Source: a bacterium (lineage in GTDB: Bacteria > Zhuqueibacterota > Zhuqueibacteria > Zhuqueibacterales > Zhuqueibacteraceae). From it: a DNA stretch of 64,000 bases. Below, piece after piece: positions 16,635 to 30,879 of this stretch (its first letter is position 1; each line of letters opens with the position of its first letter). The notes beneath the pieces were generated by a model. It worked only from the letters and a program-made list of their open reading frames with translations, searched no databases and was not told the origin of the DNA. Position numbers and translations under genes: made by a program. The DNA is taken from NCBI GenBank assembly GCA_023150945.1, contig JAKLJX010000019.1, forward strand, positions 1 through 64,000, written 5' to 3'.

Positions 16635-19523
16635 TCAGGTGCCGCTGGTCTCGCTGTGATAGGCTTCCATCGGCGGGCAGGCGCACACCAGGTTGCGATC
16701 GCCATAGGCATTGTTGATGCGGCCGACTGCCGGCCAGAACTTGTGCTGCCGCAGCCACGGCGCCGGGAATGCGGCCTTTTCGCGGCTGTACGGCATTTGC
16801 CAGTTGTCGGCGACCACCACGGCGGCGGTGTGCGGCGCATTCACCAACACATTGTTGCCCCGTGCCGCGCTGTCTTGCTCGATCTCTTGGATTTCCGCCT
16901 TGATCGCAATCAGCGCCTCGCAGAACCGGTCAAGCTCGGCCTTGGATTCGCTTTCGGTCGGTTCGATCATCAGCGTCCCGGCCACGGGAAAGGAAACGGT
17001 GGGTGCGTGAAAGCCGTAGTCCATCAGGCGTTTCGCGATGTCTTCCACTTCGATGCCGGCGCTGCTCTTGAAGCCGCGCATGTCCAGAATGAACTCGTGG
17101 GCCACGCGGCCGTTGCCGCCCTTGTACAAAACCGGGAAATACTTCTGCAGCCGATGCGCCATGTAATTGGCGTTGAGGATCGCCATCTTGGTGGCCATGG
17201 TCAAACCCTCGCCGCCCATCATCGCGATGTAAGTCCACGAGATCACCAAAATGTTGGGGCTGCCCCAGGGCGCGGCGGAGACCGGCCCGATGCCCTTCTC
17301 GCCGCCGGTCGAGATCACTGGATGCGTGGGCAAAAACGGCGCGAGATGCGCGGCCACGCCGATCGGGCCCATCCCTGGGCCGCCGCCGCCGTGCGGAATG
17401 CAGAAGGTTTTGTGCAAATTCAGATGGCAAACATCCGCTCCCAGTTCCGCCGGCCGGCACAAGCCCAACTGCGCATTGAGATTCGCGCCGTCCATGTAAA
17501 CTTGTCCGCCGTTTTTGTGAATCACCTCGCAAATGTCCTTGATCGCCTCTTCGAAGACACCGTGGGTCGAAGGATAGGTCACCATCAACGCCGCCAGGCG
17601 GTCACGCTGCTGTTCCGCCTTGGCTTTCAAGTCCGCGAAATCGATGTTGCCCTGCTCATCGCAGCGCACCACCACCACCTGAAAGCCCGCCATCACGGCG
17701 CTGGCGGGATTGGTGCCGTGCGCGGATTGCGGGATCAAACAAACGTCGCGGTGTTGCTCGCCGCGGTCGCGATGATAGGCGCGAATCACCAGCAGGCCGG
17801 TGTATTCACCCTGCGCACCGGCATTGGGCTGCAATGAAATCGCATGGAAGCCGGTGGCTTCCGCCAGCCAGGTTTCGAGTTGGTGAAACAACTCCTGATA
17901 GCCCGCGGCTTGCTCAACCGGCGCAAAGGGGTGCAGCTTGCTGAACTCCGGCCAGCTCACCGGAAACATTTCGCTGGTGGCGTTGAGCTTCATCGTGCAC
18001 GAGCCGAGCGGAATCATGCTGGTGGTGAGGGAGAGATCCTTGGACTCCAGCCGGCGCACGTAGCGCAGCATTTCGGTTTCGGAATGGTACTGGTTGAAGA
18101 CGGGATGCTGCAGGAAAGCCGTATGGCGCGGCATTCGGCCGGCATAGCCCGACGGCGCCGCGGCCGCCACCTCGGCCACCGTGAATTTCGGCGCGCGCTC
18201 GAGCGCAAATATCTTGATCAATTCCGCCACCTCTTCGGCGCTGGAAATCTGATCCAGCGACAGGCCGAGCGAGCCGTCATCATACTTGCGGAAATTGAAG
18301 CGCTGCGCATCGGCCGCCGCGAGAATTTTGGGCAGCGCGCTCTGCCCGATCTCCACGCGAATGGTATCGAAGAAATCATCATGATAAAGCCGGTAGCCCA
18401 GGCGCTTGAGACTGAGCGCCAGCACTTTAGTCATGTTGTGAATGCGGGTGGCGATGCGCTGGAGGCCGCGCGGGCCGTGGTAAACGGCATACATGCCCGC
18501 CATCACCGCGAGCAGCACCTGTGCCGTGCAGATGTTGGAAGTGGCCTTTTCCCGGCGAATATGCTGCTCGCGCGTTTGCAGCGCCATGCGCAGCGCCGGC
18601 CGGCCGTGGGCATCGATCGACACGCCGATGATGCGACCCGGCATCAGCCGTTTGAACTCATCGCGGACCGCAAAGAAAGCGGCGTGCGGGCCGCCATAGC
18701 CGAGCGGCACTCCAAAGCGCTGCGAGTTGCCGACGGCGGCGTCCGCGCCGAACTCGCCGGGCGGGGTGAGCAGCACCAGGCTCATGAGATCGGCTGCAAC
18801 CGCCACCAAGGCGCCGGCGGCGTGGGCGCGCCGGCAGAATTCGCGGTAGTCGTAAACTGCGCCGTCGCTCGCCGGATATTGCAGCAGCGCCCCGAACACC
18901 TCCGGCGTGAATTCGAACTTCTCGTGGTCACCGACGATGATCTCGATGCCGAGCGGCAGCGCGCGGGTCTTGATCACCGCGATGTTTTGCGGATGGCAAT
19001 CCTGCGAGACGAAAAAGCGGCCGCCGGCCGGCTCATGCTTGGCGCGATAAAACGTGGTCATGGCTTCTGCGGCGGCGGTGGCCTCGTCCAGTAGCGAGGC
19101 ATTCGCCACCGGCAACCCGGTGAGGTCGATCACCATCGTTTGAAAATTCAGCAGCGCCTCGAGCCGGCCCTGGGCAATCTCGGCTTGATAGGGCGTGTAT
19201 TGCGTGTACCAGCCGGGATTCTCCAGAAGGTTGCGTTGAATGACCGGCGGGGTGATGGTATCCGAGTATCCCATGCCGATGAGCGAGCGGTAGATCTTGT
19301 TTTTTTCCGCGATGGATCTGAGCTGGGTGGTGACTTCGTACTCAGTACGAATTGCGTCCAGTTCGAGCGGCCGCGCGGTGCGCAGGTGAGCGGGCACCAC
19401 GGTTGCAATGAAAGCTTCCAATGAGGGGAGATGCAGGGCTTTGAGCATGGCGGCGGTCTCTTCCTCGCTTGGTCCGATATGGCGGCGCAGGAAGGCGCTG
19501 GTACGGGATAGATCGATCGGCAT
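16635..19523 (-). CDS. gcvP: Glycine dehydrogenase (decarboxylating), P protein of the glycine cleavage system
   Basis: A 962-aa single-chain P protein of normal full length for this form. It decarboxylates glycine with pyridoxal phosphate and passes the aminomethyl group to the lipoyl H protein. Both homologous halves are present: the N-terminal half with the [13 protein letters not shown] segment and the C-terminal half with the cofactor lysine K705 in HLNLHKTF followed by the Gly-rich loop [16 protein letters not shown] lies 9 nt before the ATG at 19523. No gcvT or gcvH is adjacent in the window, so the rest of the system is encoded elsewhere. It is monocistronic, with its own terminator. 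Confidence 0.97.
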   Translation of the reverse strand: MPIDLSRTSAFLRRHIGPSEEETAAMLKALHLPSLEAFIATVVPAHLRTARPLELDAIRTEYEVTTQLRSIAEKNKIYRSLIGMGYSDTITPPVIQRNLLENPGWYTQYTPYQAEIAQGRLEALLNFQTMVIDLTGLPVANASLLDEATAAAEAMTTFYRAKHEPAGGRFFVSQDCHPQNIAVIKTRALPLGIEIIVGDHEKFEFTPEVFGALLQYPASDGAVYDYREFCRRAHAAGALVAVAADLMSLVLLTPPGEFGADAAVGNSQRFGVPLGYGGPHAAFFAVRDEFKRLMPGRIIGVSIDAHGRPALRMALQTREQHIRREKATSNICTAQVLLAVMAGMYAVYHGPRGLQRIATRIHNMTKVLALSLKRLGYRLYHDDFFDTIRVEIGQSALPKILAAADAQRFNFRKYDDGSLGLSLDQISSAEEVAELIKIFALERAPKFTVAEVAAAAPSGYAGRMPRHTAFLQHPVFNQYHSETEMLRYVRRLESKDLSLTTSMIPLGSCTMKLNATSEMFPVSWPEFSKLHPFAPVEQAAGYQELFHQLETWLAEATGFHAISLQPNAGAQGEYTGLLVIRAYHRDRGEQHRDVCLIPQSAHGTNPASAVMAGFQVVVVRCDEQGNIDFADLKAKAEQQRDRLAALMVTYPSTHGVFEEAIKDICEVIHKNGGQVYMDGANLNAQLGLCRPAELGADVCHLNLHKTFCIPHGGGGPGMGPIGVAAHLAPFLPTHPVISTGGEKGIGPVSAAPWGSPNILVISWTYIAMMGGEGLTMATKMAILNANYMAHRLQKYFPVLYKGGNGRVAHEFILDMRGFKSSAGIEVEDIAKRLMDYGFHAPTVSFPVAGTLMIEPTESESKAELDRFCEALIAIKAEIQEIEQDSAARGNNVLVNAPHTAAVVVADNWQMPYSREKAAFPAPWLRQHKFWPAVGRINNAYGDRNLVCACPPMEAYHSETSGT

Positions 19524-19796
19524 GGGGTCACGCTCCTTCTCAAGTATATCGTCAAAGCGGGAAGAAGATGGCGGATAAGCACATCATTGCGCCGGCAGCA
19601 TAACAAATTAACCCGTCAATTTCAAGGGCAGGCTTGACTAATTCCGGCGCGTGAATTACTTTGCGTGCCCTTTCATATTTGTTCAGCAGAAATTCGCCCG
19701 GCGGCAGCGGCGTTGCAATCTGCCCGCCGGTTGCGGCGGAAGCCGCGCGACACAACGTAAATCACAAGGCAGCAGGAACACTGCCGGAGGTTTCTT

Positions 19797-20915
19797 TTGA
19801 AGAGATATTTATTGATTTGGGTGGCAGGCTTGCTGGGTGCGAGCGCGGCCGGCTTGCAGGCGCATCAAATCAACAGCAGCTATGCCACGCTCACCGTGCA
19901 ACCGAACGAAATCACCCTGACACTGACTTTCGATCTCAATGATCTCGAACGAGTCTTCCCGCTCGATCGCAATCAAGACGGCGTCACCGACCGGGAGGAA
20001 TTGCTGCAAGCCATGCCGGAGTTGCAGGCTTACGTTGCCGGGCACTTCAACCTGGCGTTGGGCTACACCGCGGCCACGCTGACGGAACAGCCGGCGGGCT
20101 TCCATCAGGATGAATTCGGCAACGTGTTCATTGATTTCACCTTCAGCACGCGGGTTTCACCGCCGCCGGCAGAATTGGCGCTGAGCGTGGACTTCTTCGA
20201 GAAATTCGGCGCGGCCCACCTGACGCTGGCGAAAGCGGTGGCTGGCGATACCGTGCAGACGGCGGTGCTGAGCCGGGAACAGCCACGCTATCGCTTTCGC
20301 CCCGGCGGCCCGGTTTCTCTGTTGGCGCAGTTGGCGGAGTTCGTGCGGCTGGGCGTCGACCACATTTTCCTGGGCTATGATCATCTCATGTTCCTGTTGG
20401 GCTTGATTGCCATTGGCGGACGTTTTCTCGATCTCATCAAAATCGTCACCTCCTTCACCATCGCCCACAGCCTGACGCTGATTCTGGCGGCGCTCGAAAT
20501 CGTCGCACTGCCCACGCGCCTGATCGAGTCCGGCATTGCGCTCAGCATCGCTTACGTGGCGGCGGAGAATTTCATCATCTTCACCGGCAACGACCGCGCG
20601 GAGACGGAACGGCTGGCGCGCCACCGCTGGCTGCTGACGTTTTTCTTCGGCCTGGTGCACGGCTTCGGTTTCGCCAATGTGTTGCGCGACCTCGGCCTCC
20701 CGGCCCGCGGCCTGATCGGTTCGCTGCTCTCGTTCAACCTCGGCGTCGAGCTGGGCCAGATGGCGATCGTCGGCCTGCTGTTTCCGGCGGTCTTGTGGCT
20801 CACCAAAACCAGCTTTCAGCGCCGCGTGGTTTTTGCGCTCTCTTCCATCATTTTCATCTTTGGATTTTCCTGGTTCATCGAACGCTCGTTTGCCTTGAGC
20901 TTCATGCCTTTCTGA
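19797..20915 (+). CDS. HupE/UreJ-like membrane protein with N-terminal exported domain
   Basis: A 372-aa protein. The TTG at 19797 is used because GGAGG ends 6 nt upstream and it begins the signal peptide (ending LQAHQ). The exported N-terminal domain (about 25-180) includes an EF-hand-like loop, DRNQDGVTDREE (57-68). The C-terminal half has about six or seven membrane helices with HupE/UreJ-type motifs: GVDHIFLGYDHLMFLLGL, TIAHSLTLILA and GLVHGFGFA. HupE and UreJ family members are linked to nickel or metal delivery. No hydrogenase or urease gene is in the window, so the substrate is open. The methyltransferase follows 10 nt later. Confidence 0.85.
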   Translation: MKRYLLIWVAGLLGASAAGLQAHQINSSYATLTVQPNEITLTLTFDLNDLERVFPLDRNQDGVTDREELLQAMPELQAYVAGHFNLALGYTAATLTEQPAGFHQDEFGNVFIDFTFSTRVSPPPAELALSVDFFEKFGAAHLTLAKAVAGDTVQTAVLSREQPRYRFRPGGPVSLLAQLAEFVRLGVDHIFLGYDHLMFLLGLIAIGGRFLDLIKIVTSFTIAHSLTLILAALEIVALPTRLIESGIALSIAYVAAENFIIFTGNDRAETERLARHRWLLTFFFGLVHGFGFANVLRDLGLPARGLIGSLLSFNLGVELGQMAIVGLLFPAVLWLTKTSFQRRVVFALSSIIFIFGFSWFIERSFALSFMPF

Positions 20916-20925
20916 GCACGACGCC

Positions 20926-21576
20926 ATGAATCAAGATCTGGCCCGCTATTATGCCGAACGCGCCCGGGAGTACGAAGACATCTATCGAAAACCGGAGCGG
21001 CAGCCCAATCTGGCCGCGGCCGCGGTCTGGCTGCAGGAGGAGTTGGCTGGCTGCACCGTGCTGGAAGTCGCCTGCGGCACGGGTTTTTGGACCGCCGCCC
21101 TCAGCGCCTCGGCGCGCCGCCTGCACGCCTGCGATCTCAATCCTGCCGTGCTGGAACTCGCGCTATCGAAATCCCATCCTCGCGGCAAGGTCACCTTCAC
21201 GCTCGCGGACTTGCGCGCGCTGCCTTTTGCCGGCCGGCAGTTCGACGCCGTGTTTGGCGGGTTCATTTGGTCGCACATTCCTTTGCCGCAACTCGACGCG
21301 TTTCTCGCCGCTTTGCGGCGCCCGCTGCGGCCGCAAGGCAAAATCGTGCTCATCGACAACGTCTATGTCGCCGGCAGCAGCCACCCGATTGCCCAGCGGG
21401 ACGCACTCGGCAATACCTACCAGATTCGCGCGCTGCAAGACGGGTCACAGCACCTCGTGCTCAAGAATTTTCCCACCGCAGAATTCCTGCAGGAAAAATT
21501 TCACCGCCAGGCGTTGCGCCTCAAGCTCAACTGGCTGGACTACTATTGGTTGCTCACCGCTGAAGCAGAGGCCTGA
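20926..21576 (+). CDS. Class I SAM-dependent methyltransferase
   Basis: A 216-aa soluble protein with the class I methyltransferase fold. Motif I is VLEVACGTGFW (45-55), the acidic end of strand 2 is ACDLNP, motif II region is FTLADLRALPFAGRQFDAVF and a post-motif is LRPQGKIVLIDNVY. The substrate cannot be told from sequence. It starts 10 nt after the HupE-like gene and is probably co-transcribed with it. There is no strong ribosome site, which fits translational coupling. Confidence 0.88.
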   Translation: MNQDLARYYAERAREYEDIYRKPERQPNLAAAAVWLQEELAGCTVLEVACGTGFWTAALSASARRLHACDLNPAVLELALSKSHPRGKVTFTLADLRALPFAGRQFDAVFGGFIWSHIPLPQLDAFLAALRRPLRPQGKIVLIDNVYVAGSSHPIAQRDALGNTYQIRALQDGSQHLVLKNFPTAEFLQEKFHRQALRLKLNWLDYYWLLTAEAEA

Positions 21577-21659
21577 AGGAAGGCCGGCAAGGCGCGGCTC
21601 AGTCAACGTAGCCGGCCGTGACGAGAGAATCGGCAAGAAAAAAGATTCAGGTTGGGAGG

Positions 21660-22706
21660 TCAGGGCTGCAAAATCACTTTGGTGCAGTTTTCCCGCTTTT
21701 CATCGAAGATTTGGTAGCCCTGTGGACCGCGTGAGAGGGGGAGACGATGCGAGATGATCCTGGCCGGCTCATATTTTCTTTGTTGCAGAATGGGCAGCAA
21801 ACGCTCAGCGTAGAATCGTGCGGAGCAACGGCCGGTGCGGTAGGTGAGATTTTTGTCGTAGGCTTCGCCGGGCGAAAAGGCAAACGTGGGCGCGTGATGC
21901 ACACCCGCGGCTGCGATGATCCCGCCCGGCCGCACCAAAGCGAACGCCAGCTCCATCGCTGCTTCGTGGCCCACGGCCTCCATCACTGCCTCCACGCCGC
22001 GGCCCGCGGTCGCTGCGGCCACCCACGCCAGCGGATCCGTCTGCTCGAAGTTGATGCTGATCGCGCCAAAATATTCCGCCAGTGCCAGCCGCGCCGGCTG
22101 GTTGTCGATTGCATAAATTTGTTCCGCGCCCAGCTCGCGGCTCGCGATGATCGCCATCAAACCCACCGGGCCGCAGCCGATCACCGCATACCCGCCGCCC
22201 GGCTTCACTTCCGCCCTCTCTGCGCAAAAATAACCGGTCGCCAGAACATCACCCGCCAGTAGAGCCTCTTCCAACAGCACGTTTTCCGGAATCGCGAGCA
22301 ACGTTGCCTCGGCATGCGGTACGCGCACGAACTCCGCCTGGCCGCCCTGCAGACCCATGCCGTTTTGCACCCAACCGAACAGCCGGCTGTGCGAGCAGCG
22401 CGCCGTCAAGCCGATGCGGCAAAAGAAGCACTCGCCACAATTCGTCGTGAAGGGCGCGAACACCCGATCGCCGCGTTTGAACTTTTTCACCTCGCGCCCG
22501 GCCGCGACGATTTCTCCGGCAAACTCGTGCCCCATCACCGTGCCGGGGTCCAGGCCTTTTTCGCGCTCGTGATAAACGTGCAGATCCGAACCGCAAATGC
22601 CGGCGAGCTGGACTTTGAGAATGACCTCGGTGGGCGCTTGCAGCGCGGGATCAGGAACCGATTCGTAGCGGAGGTCTTGTTTGCCGTGAAAGGTGAGGGC
22701 GCGCAT
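21660..22706 (-). CDS. Zinc-dependent alcohol dehydrogenase family protein
   Basis: A 348-aa medium-chain dehydrogenase. Catalytic zinc ligands are C38 (AGICGSDLH) and H60-E61 (VMGHEFAGE); the four structural-zinc cysteines are C90, C93, C96 and C104. The Rossmann nucleotide motif is IGCGPVG (176-182) followed by acidic AIDN, which favours NAD. It resembles the formaldehyde, threonine or sorbitol dehydrogenase-like group acting on a secondary alcohol; the substrate is not determined. The ATG at 22706 gives the usual family N-terminus (MRALTFHG); a GTG 18 nt farther up is possible. Confidence 0.9.
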   Translation of the reverse strand: MRALTFHGKQDLRYESVPDPALQAPTEVILKVQLAGICGSDLHVYHEREKGLDPGTVMGHEFAGEIVAAGREVKKFKRGDRVFAPFTTNCGECFFCRIGLTARCSHSRLFGWVQNGMGLQGGQAEFVRVPHAEATLLAIPENVLLEEALLAGDVLATGYFCAERAEVKPGGGYAVIGCGPVGLMAIIASRELGAEQIYAIDNQPARLALAEYFGAISINFEQTDPLAWVAAATAGRGVEAVMEAVGHEAAMELAFALVRPGGIIAAAGVHHAPTFAFSPGEAYDKNLTYRTGRCSARFYAERLLPILQQRKYEPARIISHRLPLSRGPQGYQIFDEKRENCTKVILQP

Positions 22707-22990
22707 GGGAAAGTCGTGATGCACCGTGGGACGCGATGATTCACTTGGAATTCAATGCAACAACGATTCGGATCGAGGAAGCCAGTGCGACCGGCACATG
22801 CGATGATCCTGATGAGCATGACCGTGCGAGCGCGGACGAAGAAGCTCGTGCTCGGTTGCCGTGATTTCGTCGTCCTGCCGCCTCGTGGGGCATTGTTCCA
22901 ACCCGTGAATTCATTGACTTCAAGAGCGACCCACGAGGGGTTGGGTTTGCTAAATATCAAGGTAACTGTGCACTTCAAAGCAACAAAGCA

Positions 22991-23379
22991 CTAGCTTGGC
23001 AGCAACTCCAGCGTGGTCGCGCGGCGCTTGGGTTGGGCAAAGCCTTGCACGTACTGACGGGAGCCGGGCGTGGGATATTTCTCGCCGTAGGCTTGATCGA
23101 TTGCGTCGAACAGCCGTTCTCCTCTGGCTTTGCGCGCGACGACGGGCAATTCCCGCTCCGCGACTTGCAGGCGGCCGCGCGGCTCCTTGCGAAAGGCTTG
23201 ATACCAGCCGTTCGGCTTGTTGTTCCACGTACGAACGAAGAGGCGATCCTGCACGACCACGAACCACACGCCGGTGAAGCGGTGCGGTTGTGAGCCGGCG
23301 CGCAGGCCGATGATTTTGGCGGTCCGCAGCGCGGCCAGCACGGTTTTGGGAAAATGCCGTCGGGTGTTCATGGCCACAC

Positions 23380-23383
<4 letters not shown>
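22991..23383 (-). CDS. DUF2255-like protein
   Basis: A 130-aa soluble protein with the DUF2255 pattern: HRFTGVWFVVVQDRLFVRTW, PNGWYQAF and a C-terminal PKRRATTLELLP. The function of the family is unknown; the fold resembles small flavin/pyridoxamine-oxidase-like barrels (weak inference). The ATG at 23383 overlaps the stop of the tricorn-like protease in an ATGA, so the two are translationally coupled. An internal ATG 12 nt later is an alternative start. Confidence 0.7.
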
Positions 23384-26679
<3,296 letters not shown>

Positions 26680-26830
26680 GTGAGCCTCCTTGCATCGCGC
26701 GCTTGAGGTGAGAGGGGGCAAGAGACAGGCGTCTTTGCTGAGCTTGTTCTGATGCGAAGCAATCTACAGAATGCGGCACAGCAAAGCAAGGCGGAAGTTG
26801 AGGGGGAAAGCGGCAGCGATTCTTGCAGCC

Positions 26831-27082
26831 TCAGGCTGTCGCAGGCCGGCTCAGACCCTTCCGGCGCGATGATTCATTGATGAGTTTTTTGACCTCGTCG
26901 CGTTGCCTTGCGCTCAAGGAAGAGGCCGGCTCGGGCGAGTTGTCAGCAACCAGATCCACGATATATTTCCGTAAAGCTTTGTTGATATGATCGGTGCTCG
27001 TCAGACCTCCCTGTCGGGCTTCCGCCTCAAACCAGGCAATAAGATCGGCTTCCAGCGCCAGCGTGACTTTTCGTTTTGGCAT
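26831..27082 (-). CDS. Ribbon-helix-helix (CopG/BrnA-like) protein without a visible toxin
   Basis: An 83-aa protein. Residues 1-45 read as a ribbon-helix-helix: basic strand KRKVTLALEADLIAWF, then helices with ARQGGLTSTDHINKALRKYI. This is the pattern of CopG/BrnA-type antitoxins. The C-terminal 40 residues are charged and probably flexible. A toxin partner (BrnT, RelE or similar) is not encoded on either side in the window: upstream is clpB with its terminator, downstream is the protease. It may be an orphan antitoxin or a stand-alone repressor. Start uncertain (ATG 27082, or GTG 27100 with no clear ribosome site). Confidence 0.65.
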   Translation of the reverse strand: MPKRKVTLALEADLIAWFEAEARQGGLTSTDHINKALRKYIVDLVADNSPEPASSLSARQRDEVKKLINESSRRKGLSRPATA

Positions 27083-27267
27083 CTTCGAGTTGGCGGGCAC
27101 GTCATGACGGGATTTTTTGAGCCGTGCGCTTGCCGGAATCTCCGGTATCTCTATTGCGGCATCATCGGGTTACTTCTTCATACCTTGTCCTTTCTTGGGC
27201 GGAGGCTTGGCGCGCCTATTCGCCTTATTGCTTTTAGCTCTCTTGCTCCCAAGCATGCCCAGACGAA

Positions 27268-27300
27268 AACAGGCTGGCCAGTTGATTGGGCCAGCCTGTT
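27268..27300 (-). terminator. Intrinsic terminator of clpB
   Basis: A perfect 12-bp inverted repeat (27268-27279 and 27289-27300) with a 9-nt loop lies 38 nt beyond the clpB stop on the minus strand, followed by a short TTTTCG stretch inside and after the stem. Position and strength fit Rho-independent termination, though the T-tract is short. Confidence 0.75.
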
Positions 27301-27337
27301 CACTTCGCACACCCACCGCATGCCAGCAATTTGCCTT

Positions 27338-29953
27338 CTATTTCACCCTTTCATAAACCAACCTGCCGTCCTTCGCATCGAGGCGCAGCTTGTCGCCTTT
27401 GGCCAGCTCACCGCCCAGGATGCGGGTGGCCAGCTCGTTGATGATTTGCCGCTGCATCAAGCGTTTGAGCGGCCGGGCGCCGAACACCGGATCGTAACCT
27501 TGCTCCGCAAGCAGGTTCTTCGCCGCGTCCGTCAGCGTTGCCTCAATGCCTTGCCGTTGCAAGACGGTATCCACCAGGCGTTTGAATTGGATGTCGACGA
27601 TGTCGTGAATATGCGCTTTTGAGAGCGGATGAAACATGATGATCTCGTCGACGCGGTTCAGAAATTCCGGGCGCAGCTTGCGCCGCACCATCTCCAGCAC
27701 GTCACCTTTGGTGTATCTATAAATCTGCTCCTGATTCTCGTCCTTGGCATGCTCGAAGCGCTGCATGATCACCTCCGCGCCGATGTTCGAGGTCATGATG
27801 ATGATCGTGTTCTTGAAATTCACGAGGTGGCCCTTGCTGTCCGTCAGGCGGCCGTCCTCCAGCACTTGCAGGAGGATATTGAAAACGTCCGGATGCGCCT
27901 TTTCAATTTCATCGAGCAGGATCACGGCGTAAGGCCGGCGACGGATGGCTTCGGTGAGCTGGCCGCCTTCTTCATAACCTACATATCCCGGCGGCGCGCC
28001 GATCAGGCGCGAAACGTTGAATTGTTCCATGTATTCCGACATGTCGAGCCGCACCACGGCGTTCTCATCATCGAACATGAATTCCGCCAATGCGCGCGCT
28101 AATTCGGTTTTGCCGACGCCGGTGGGGCCGAGAAAGATGAACGAGCCGATGGGCCGGGTTTCTTCGCTCAGGCCCGCCCGCGAGCGGCGCACGGCAAATG
28201 ACACCGCCTCAATCGCTTCATCCTGGCCGACAACGCGCTGGCGCAAGCGATCGGCCATCTTCAGAATTTTTTCCTTTTCGCTTTCCAGCATGCGCGCCAC
28301 GGGAATGCCGGTCCACCGCGCTACCACTTCGGCAATATCCGACTCTGTGACTTCCTCATTCAACAGCGCGCCGGCTTTGTGCAAATCCGCCAATTTCGCA
28401 TTGAGCACGCCAAGTTGTTTCTCCAGGCCCGGCAGCGTGCCGTAGCGCAGCTCCGCAACTTTGTTCAAATCGCCGGCGCGCTCGGCTTTTTCCGCCTGCA
28501 GCTTGGCCTGTTCCATCTGCTCCTTCACGCTGCGAATTTGCTTGATGGTGTCCTTCTCGACCTGCCAGCGCGCCTTGAGCTGCGTCGCTTGTTCTTTGAG
28601 ATTGCCCAACTCTTCCTTGAGTTTCGCCAGCCGTTCTTTCGAAGGGGCATCGCTTTCTTTTTTCAATGCCACCTGTTCGATTTCGAGTTGCTTGATCCGG
28701 CGTTCGATTTCGTCAATCTCTTCCGGCATCGAGTCGATCTCCGTGCGCAATTTTGCCGCCGACTCATCGATCAAATCAATCGCCTTGTCCGGCAAAAAAC
28801 GTTCGGAAATGTAACGCTGTGACAGGGTAGCCGCTGCCACAATCGCGGAATCCGCGATGCGCACGCCGTGATGCACTTCGTACCGTTCTTTCAAGCCGCG
28901 CAAGATCGAGATGGTATCTTCCACCGACGGCTCATCCACCAGCACCGGCTGAAAGCGGCGCTCCAATGCTTTGTCTTTTTCAATGTATTTGCGATACTCG
29001 TCCAACGTCGTGGCGCCGATCAAGCGCAGCTCGCCGCGTGACAGCATGGGCTTGAGCATGTTGGCGGCATCCACCGCGCCCTCGGCCGCGCCCGCGCCCA
29101 CCATGGTGTGCAGCTCGTCGATGAAAAGAATGATCTCGCCTTCCGCGTTTTGGATTTCCTTCAACACGGCTTTGAGGCGCTCCTCGAACTCGCCGCGATA
29201 TTTCGCGCCCGCCACCAGCGTCGCCATTTCGATTTGAATGAGGCGCTTGTTTTTCAGCGATTCCGGCACGTCGCCGTGCGCGATGCGCTGCGCGATGCCT
29301 TCGACAATCGCGGTTTTGCCGACGCCGGGATCGCCGACGAGCACGGGATTGTTTTTGGTGCGCCGCGACAAGACCTGCACCGCCCGCCGGATTTCCTCGT
29401 CGCGGCCGATCACCGGATCGAGTTTGCCGCTGCGTGCAAGCTCGGTGACATCGCGGCCGAAGCGCTCCAACGCCTGATATTTGCCTTCGGGATTCTGGTC
29501 GGTCACGCGCTGCGTGCCGCGAATCTCCTTCAGCACTTTGAAAATGTTGTCACGCGTCACGCCCTGCTGCCGCAAGAGCTGGCCGGCTGCGCCTTGTTTT
29601 TCTTCCGCAATCGCAATCAGCAAATGCTCGCTGCTGACGTATTCGTCCTTGAGCTGGCGCATTTCGTTTTGCGCCTGATTGAACACATTCGCCAGCCGGT
29701 TCGAAACGTAAATGTTGCCGCCGGCGCCGGAGACGCGCGGCATGCGCCGCAACTCATCTTCCAGGCGGCTTTGCGCCAGGCTCACATTCGCGCCCAGCTT
29801 TTTTAGAATTGCGACAGCAACGCCTTCGCTGTCACGCAACATCGCCTGCAACAGGTGTTCGACTTCGATCTGCTGCTGTCCGCCCTCGGCGGCGAGCTGC
29901 TGCGCGGCTGCCACGGCTTCCTGGGCTTTGAGAGTGAATTTATCGAGGGTCAT
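27338..29953 (-). CDS. clpB: ATP-dependent chaperone ClpB (Hsp100 disaggregase)
   Basis: An 871-aa protein of normal ClpB length. The Clp N-domain spans about 1-150, the first AAA+ has Walker [10 protein letters not shown] (207-215), the middle coiled-coil domain about 395-525 is rich in [17 protein letters not shown] heptads and separates it from ClpA/ClpC, and the second AAA+ has GPTGVGKTE at about residue 605. It has no IGL/F ClpP-binding loop that I could see, as expected for a disaggregase working with DnaK. No CIRCE element is visible upstream. It is followed by its own terminator. Confidence 0.97.
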   Translation of the reverse strand: MTLDKFTLKAQEAVAAAQQLAAEGGQQQIEVEHLLQAMLRDSEGVAVAILKKLGANVSLAQSRLEDELRRMPRVSGAGGNIYVSNRLANVFNQAQNEMRQLKDEYVSSEHLLIAIAEEKQGAAGQLLRQQGVTRDNIFKVLKEIRGTQRVTDQNPEGKYQALERFGRDVTELARSGKLDPVIGRDEEIRRAVQVLSRRTKNNPVLVGDPGVGKTAIVEGIAQRIAHGDVPESLKNKRLIQIEMATLVAGAKYRGEFEERLKAVLKEIQNAEGEIILFIDELHTMVGAGAAEGAVDAANMLKPMLSRGELRLIGATTLDEYRKYIEKDKALERRFQPVLVDEPSVEDTISILRGLKERYEVHHGVRIADSAIVAAATLSQRYISERFLPDKAIDLIDESAAKLRTEIDSMPEEIDEIERRIKQLEIEQVALKKESDAPSKERLAKLKEELGNLKEQATQLKARWQVEKDTIKQIRSVKEQMEQAKLQAEKAERAGDLNKVAELRYGTLPGLEKQLGVLNAKLADLHKAGALLNEEVTESDIAEVVARWTGIPVARMLESEKEKILKMADRLRQRVVGQDEAIEAVSFAVRRSRAGLSEETRPIGSFIFLGPTGVGKTELARALAEFMFDDENAVVRLDMSEYMEQFNVSRLIGAPPGYVGYEEGGQLTEAIRRRPYAVILLDEIEKAHPDVFNILLQVLEDGRLTDSKGHLVNFKNTIIIMTSNIGAEVIMQRFEHAKDENQEQIYRYTKGDVLEMVRRKLRPEFLNRVDEIIMFHPLSKAHIHDIVDIQFKRLVDTVLQRQGIEATLTDAAKNLLAEQGYDPVFGARPLKRLMQRQIINELATRILGGELAKGDKLRLDAKDGRLVYERVK

Positions 29954-30879
29954 GGTCTTTTCTCTGCGTTTCTGTATTCAGGACAATTTTCGCAAGGCAA
30001 AACATGAATGATTTAGCAGATTTCTTCTGAATAGCAACTGTTCATCTGGTGATGGACAAAGAGTGTACCACTGCCTAATTCCTGACAGGCTGGCAAAAAA
30101 GGAGAATTCCGCAGCAAAATATGGCAAAGGCCCGCCGGACATCATGACAGATGAGGGAAAGATCGGTGAGAATTCGTGTGCATGCGGTGTCAAAAGGAAA
30201 ATCCGTACCGCCAATAGAATTTGTTTGCCGCTCAAATTCTCTTTCCTGGATACTGATTTGTGCGGCTTACACGCTGCCGCAAGTAGCATGCTTGGGAGCG
30301 AAACGAAACGGCCAATTTCAGGAGCCTGAAACACAAAGGCGAGGAGAGCAAGAATAGGATGAGAGCGCATAAGGTTCTGGGGAGAAGGAAACGGCTCAGC
30401 GAAGTAATCTCTCTACTGAAATCTGATGCAGGTTGCTCCGGCGGTCAAACACGCCTACAACAAGAGATCATTTTCCGCAGGCCGCGCCCAGATGACGTCC
30501 TATTCACTCAATCTTGGACTCCAGCTGCTGAGGCAACTTCCTGAAAACCTGCTTCTGTTTGCGAACGTTTCCGGCCTGCATATCCTTAAGTGCGCAGGCT
30601 CGTCCGAGAAAAAAACAAGCGGAGAGTCCCGGCAGGCCAGTTTTTCCGGCAGCCAGTTCGAATTTGGGCGTCACGGCAACTGGCCGGTTTCTTCTCTTCA
30701 TATCATTTGCACGCGATCTCCCATTCCCAAAAAATCCCTTGCGCTTGTCCTCCGCCCGATGCAACTTGCCTACCAACTTTTGGAGTCACCCTGCGTAGAA
30801 CCAAGCCGCCAACCCATCTTGCCGTCCGCATGCGCCGAGCCTGCGGCGGCCTTTCCGACCCTATCGTGTGAGGTGACAT
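29954..30879. other. Long intergenic region, no convincing gene
   Basis: About 925 nt between divergent clpB and the toastrack lipoprotein gene. Several overlapping frames of 60-190 codons exist on both strands, but they lack ribosome sites and show no domain-like composition. The first 300 nt are more AT-rich than the flanks and must contain the clpB promoter. An undetected small RNA or a degraded gene is possible. Confidence 0.45.

Noticed and set aside
27150..27260. 28-codon basic minus-strand frame between clpB and the RHH gene
   Set aside because: Lies after the clpB terminator, has no ribosome site and low-complexity K/R/P composition; too short to support.
26831..27340. BrnT-BrnA toxin-antitoxin pair
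   Set aside because: Only the antitoxin-like half is visible; no toxin frame found on either strand.
29954..30080. CIRCE or heat-shock promoter for clpB
   Set aside because: No TTAGCACTC/GAGTGCTAA repeat and no convincing sigma-32-like hexamers.
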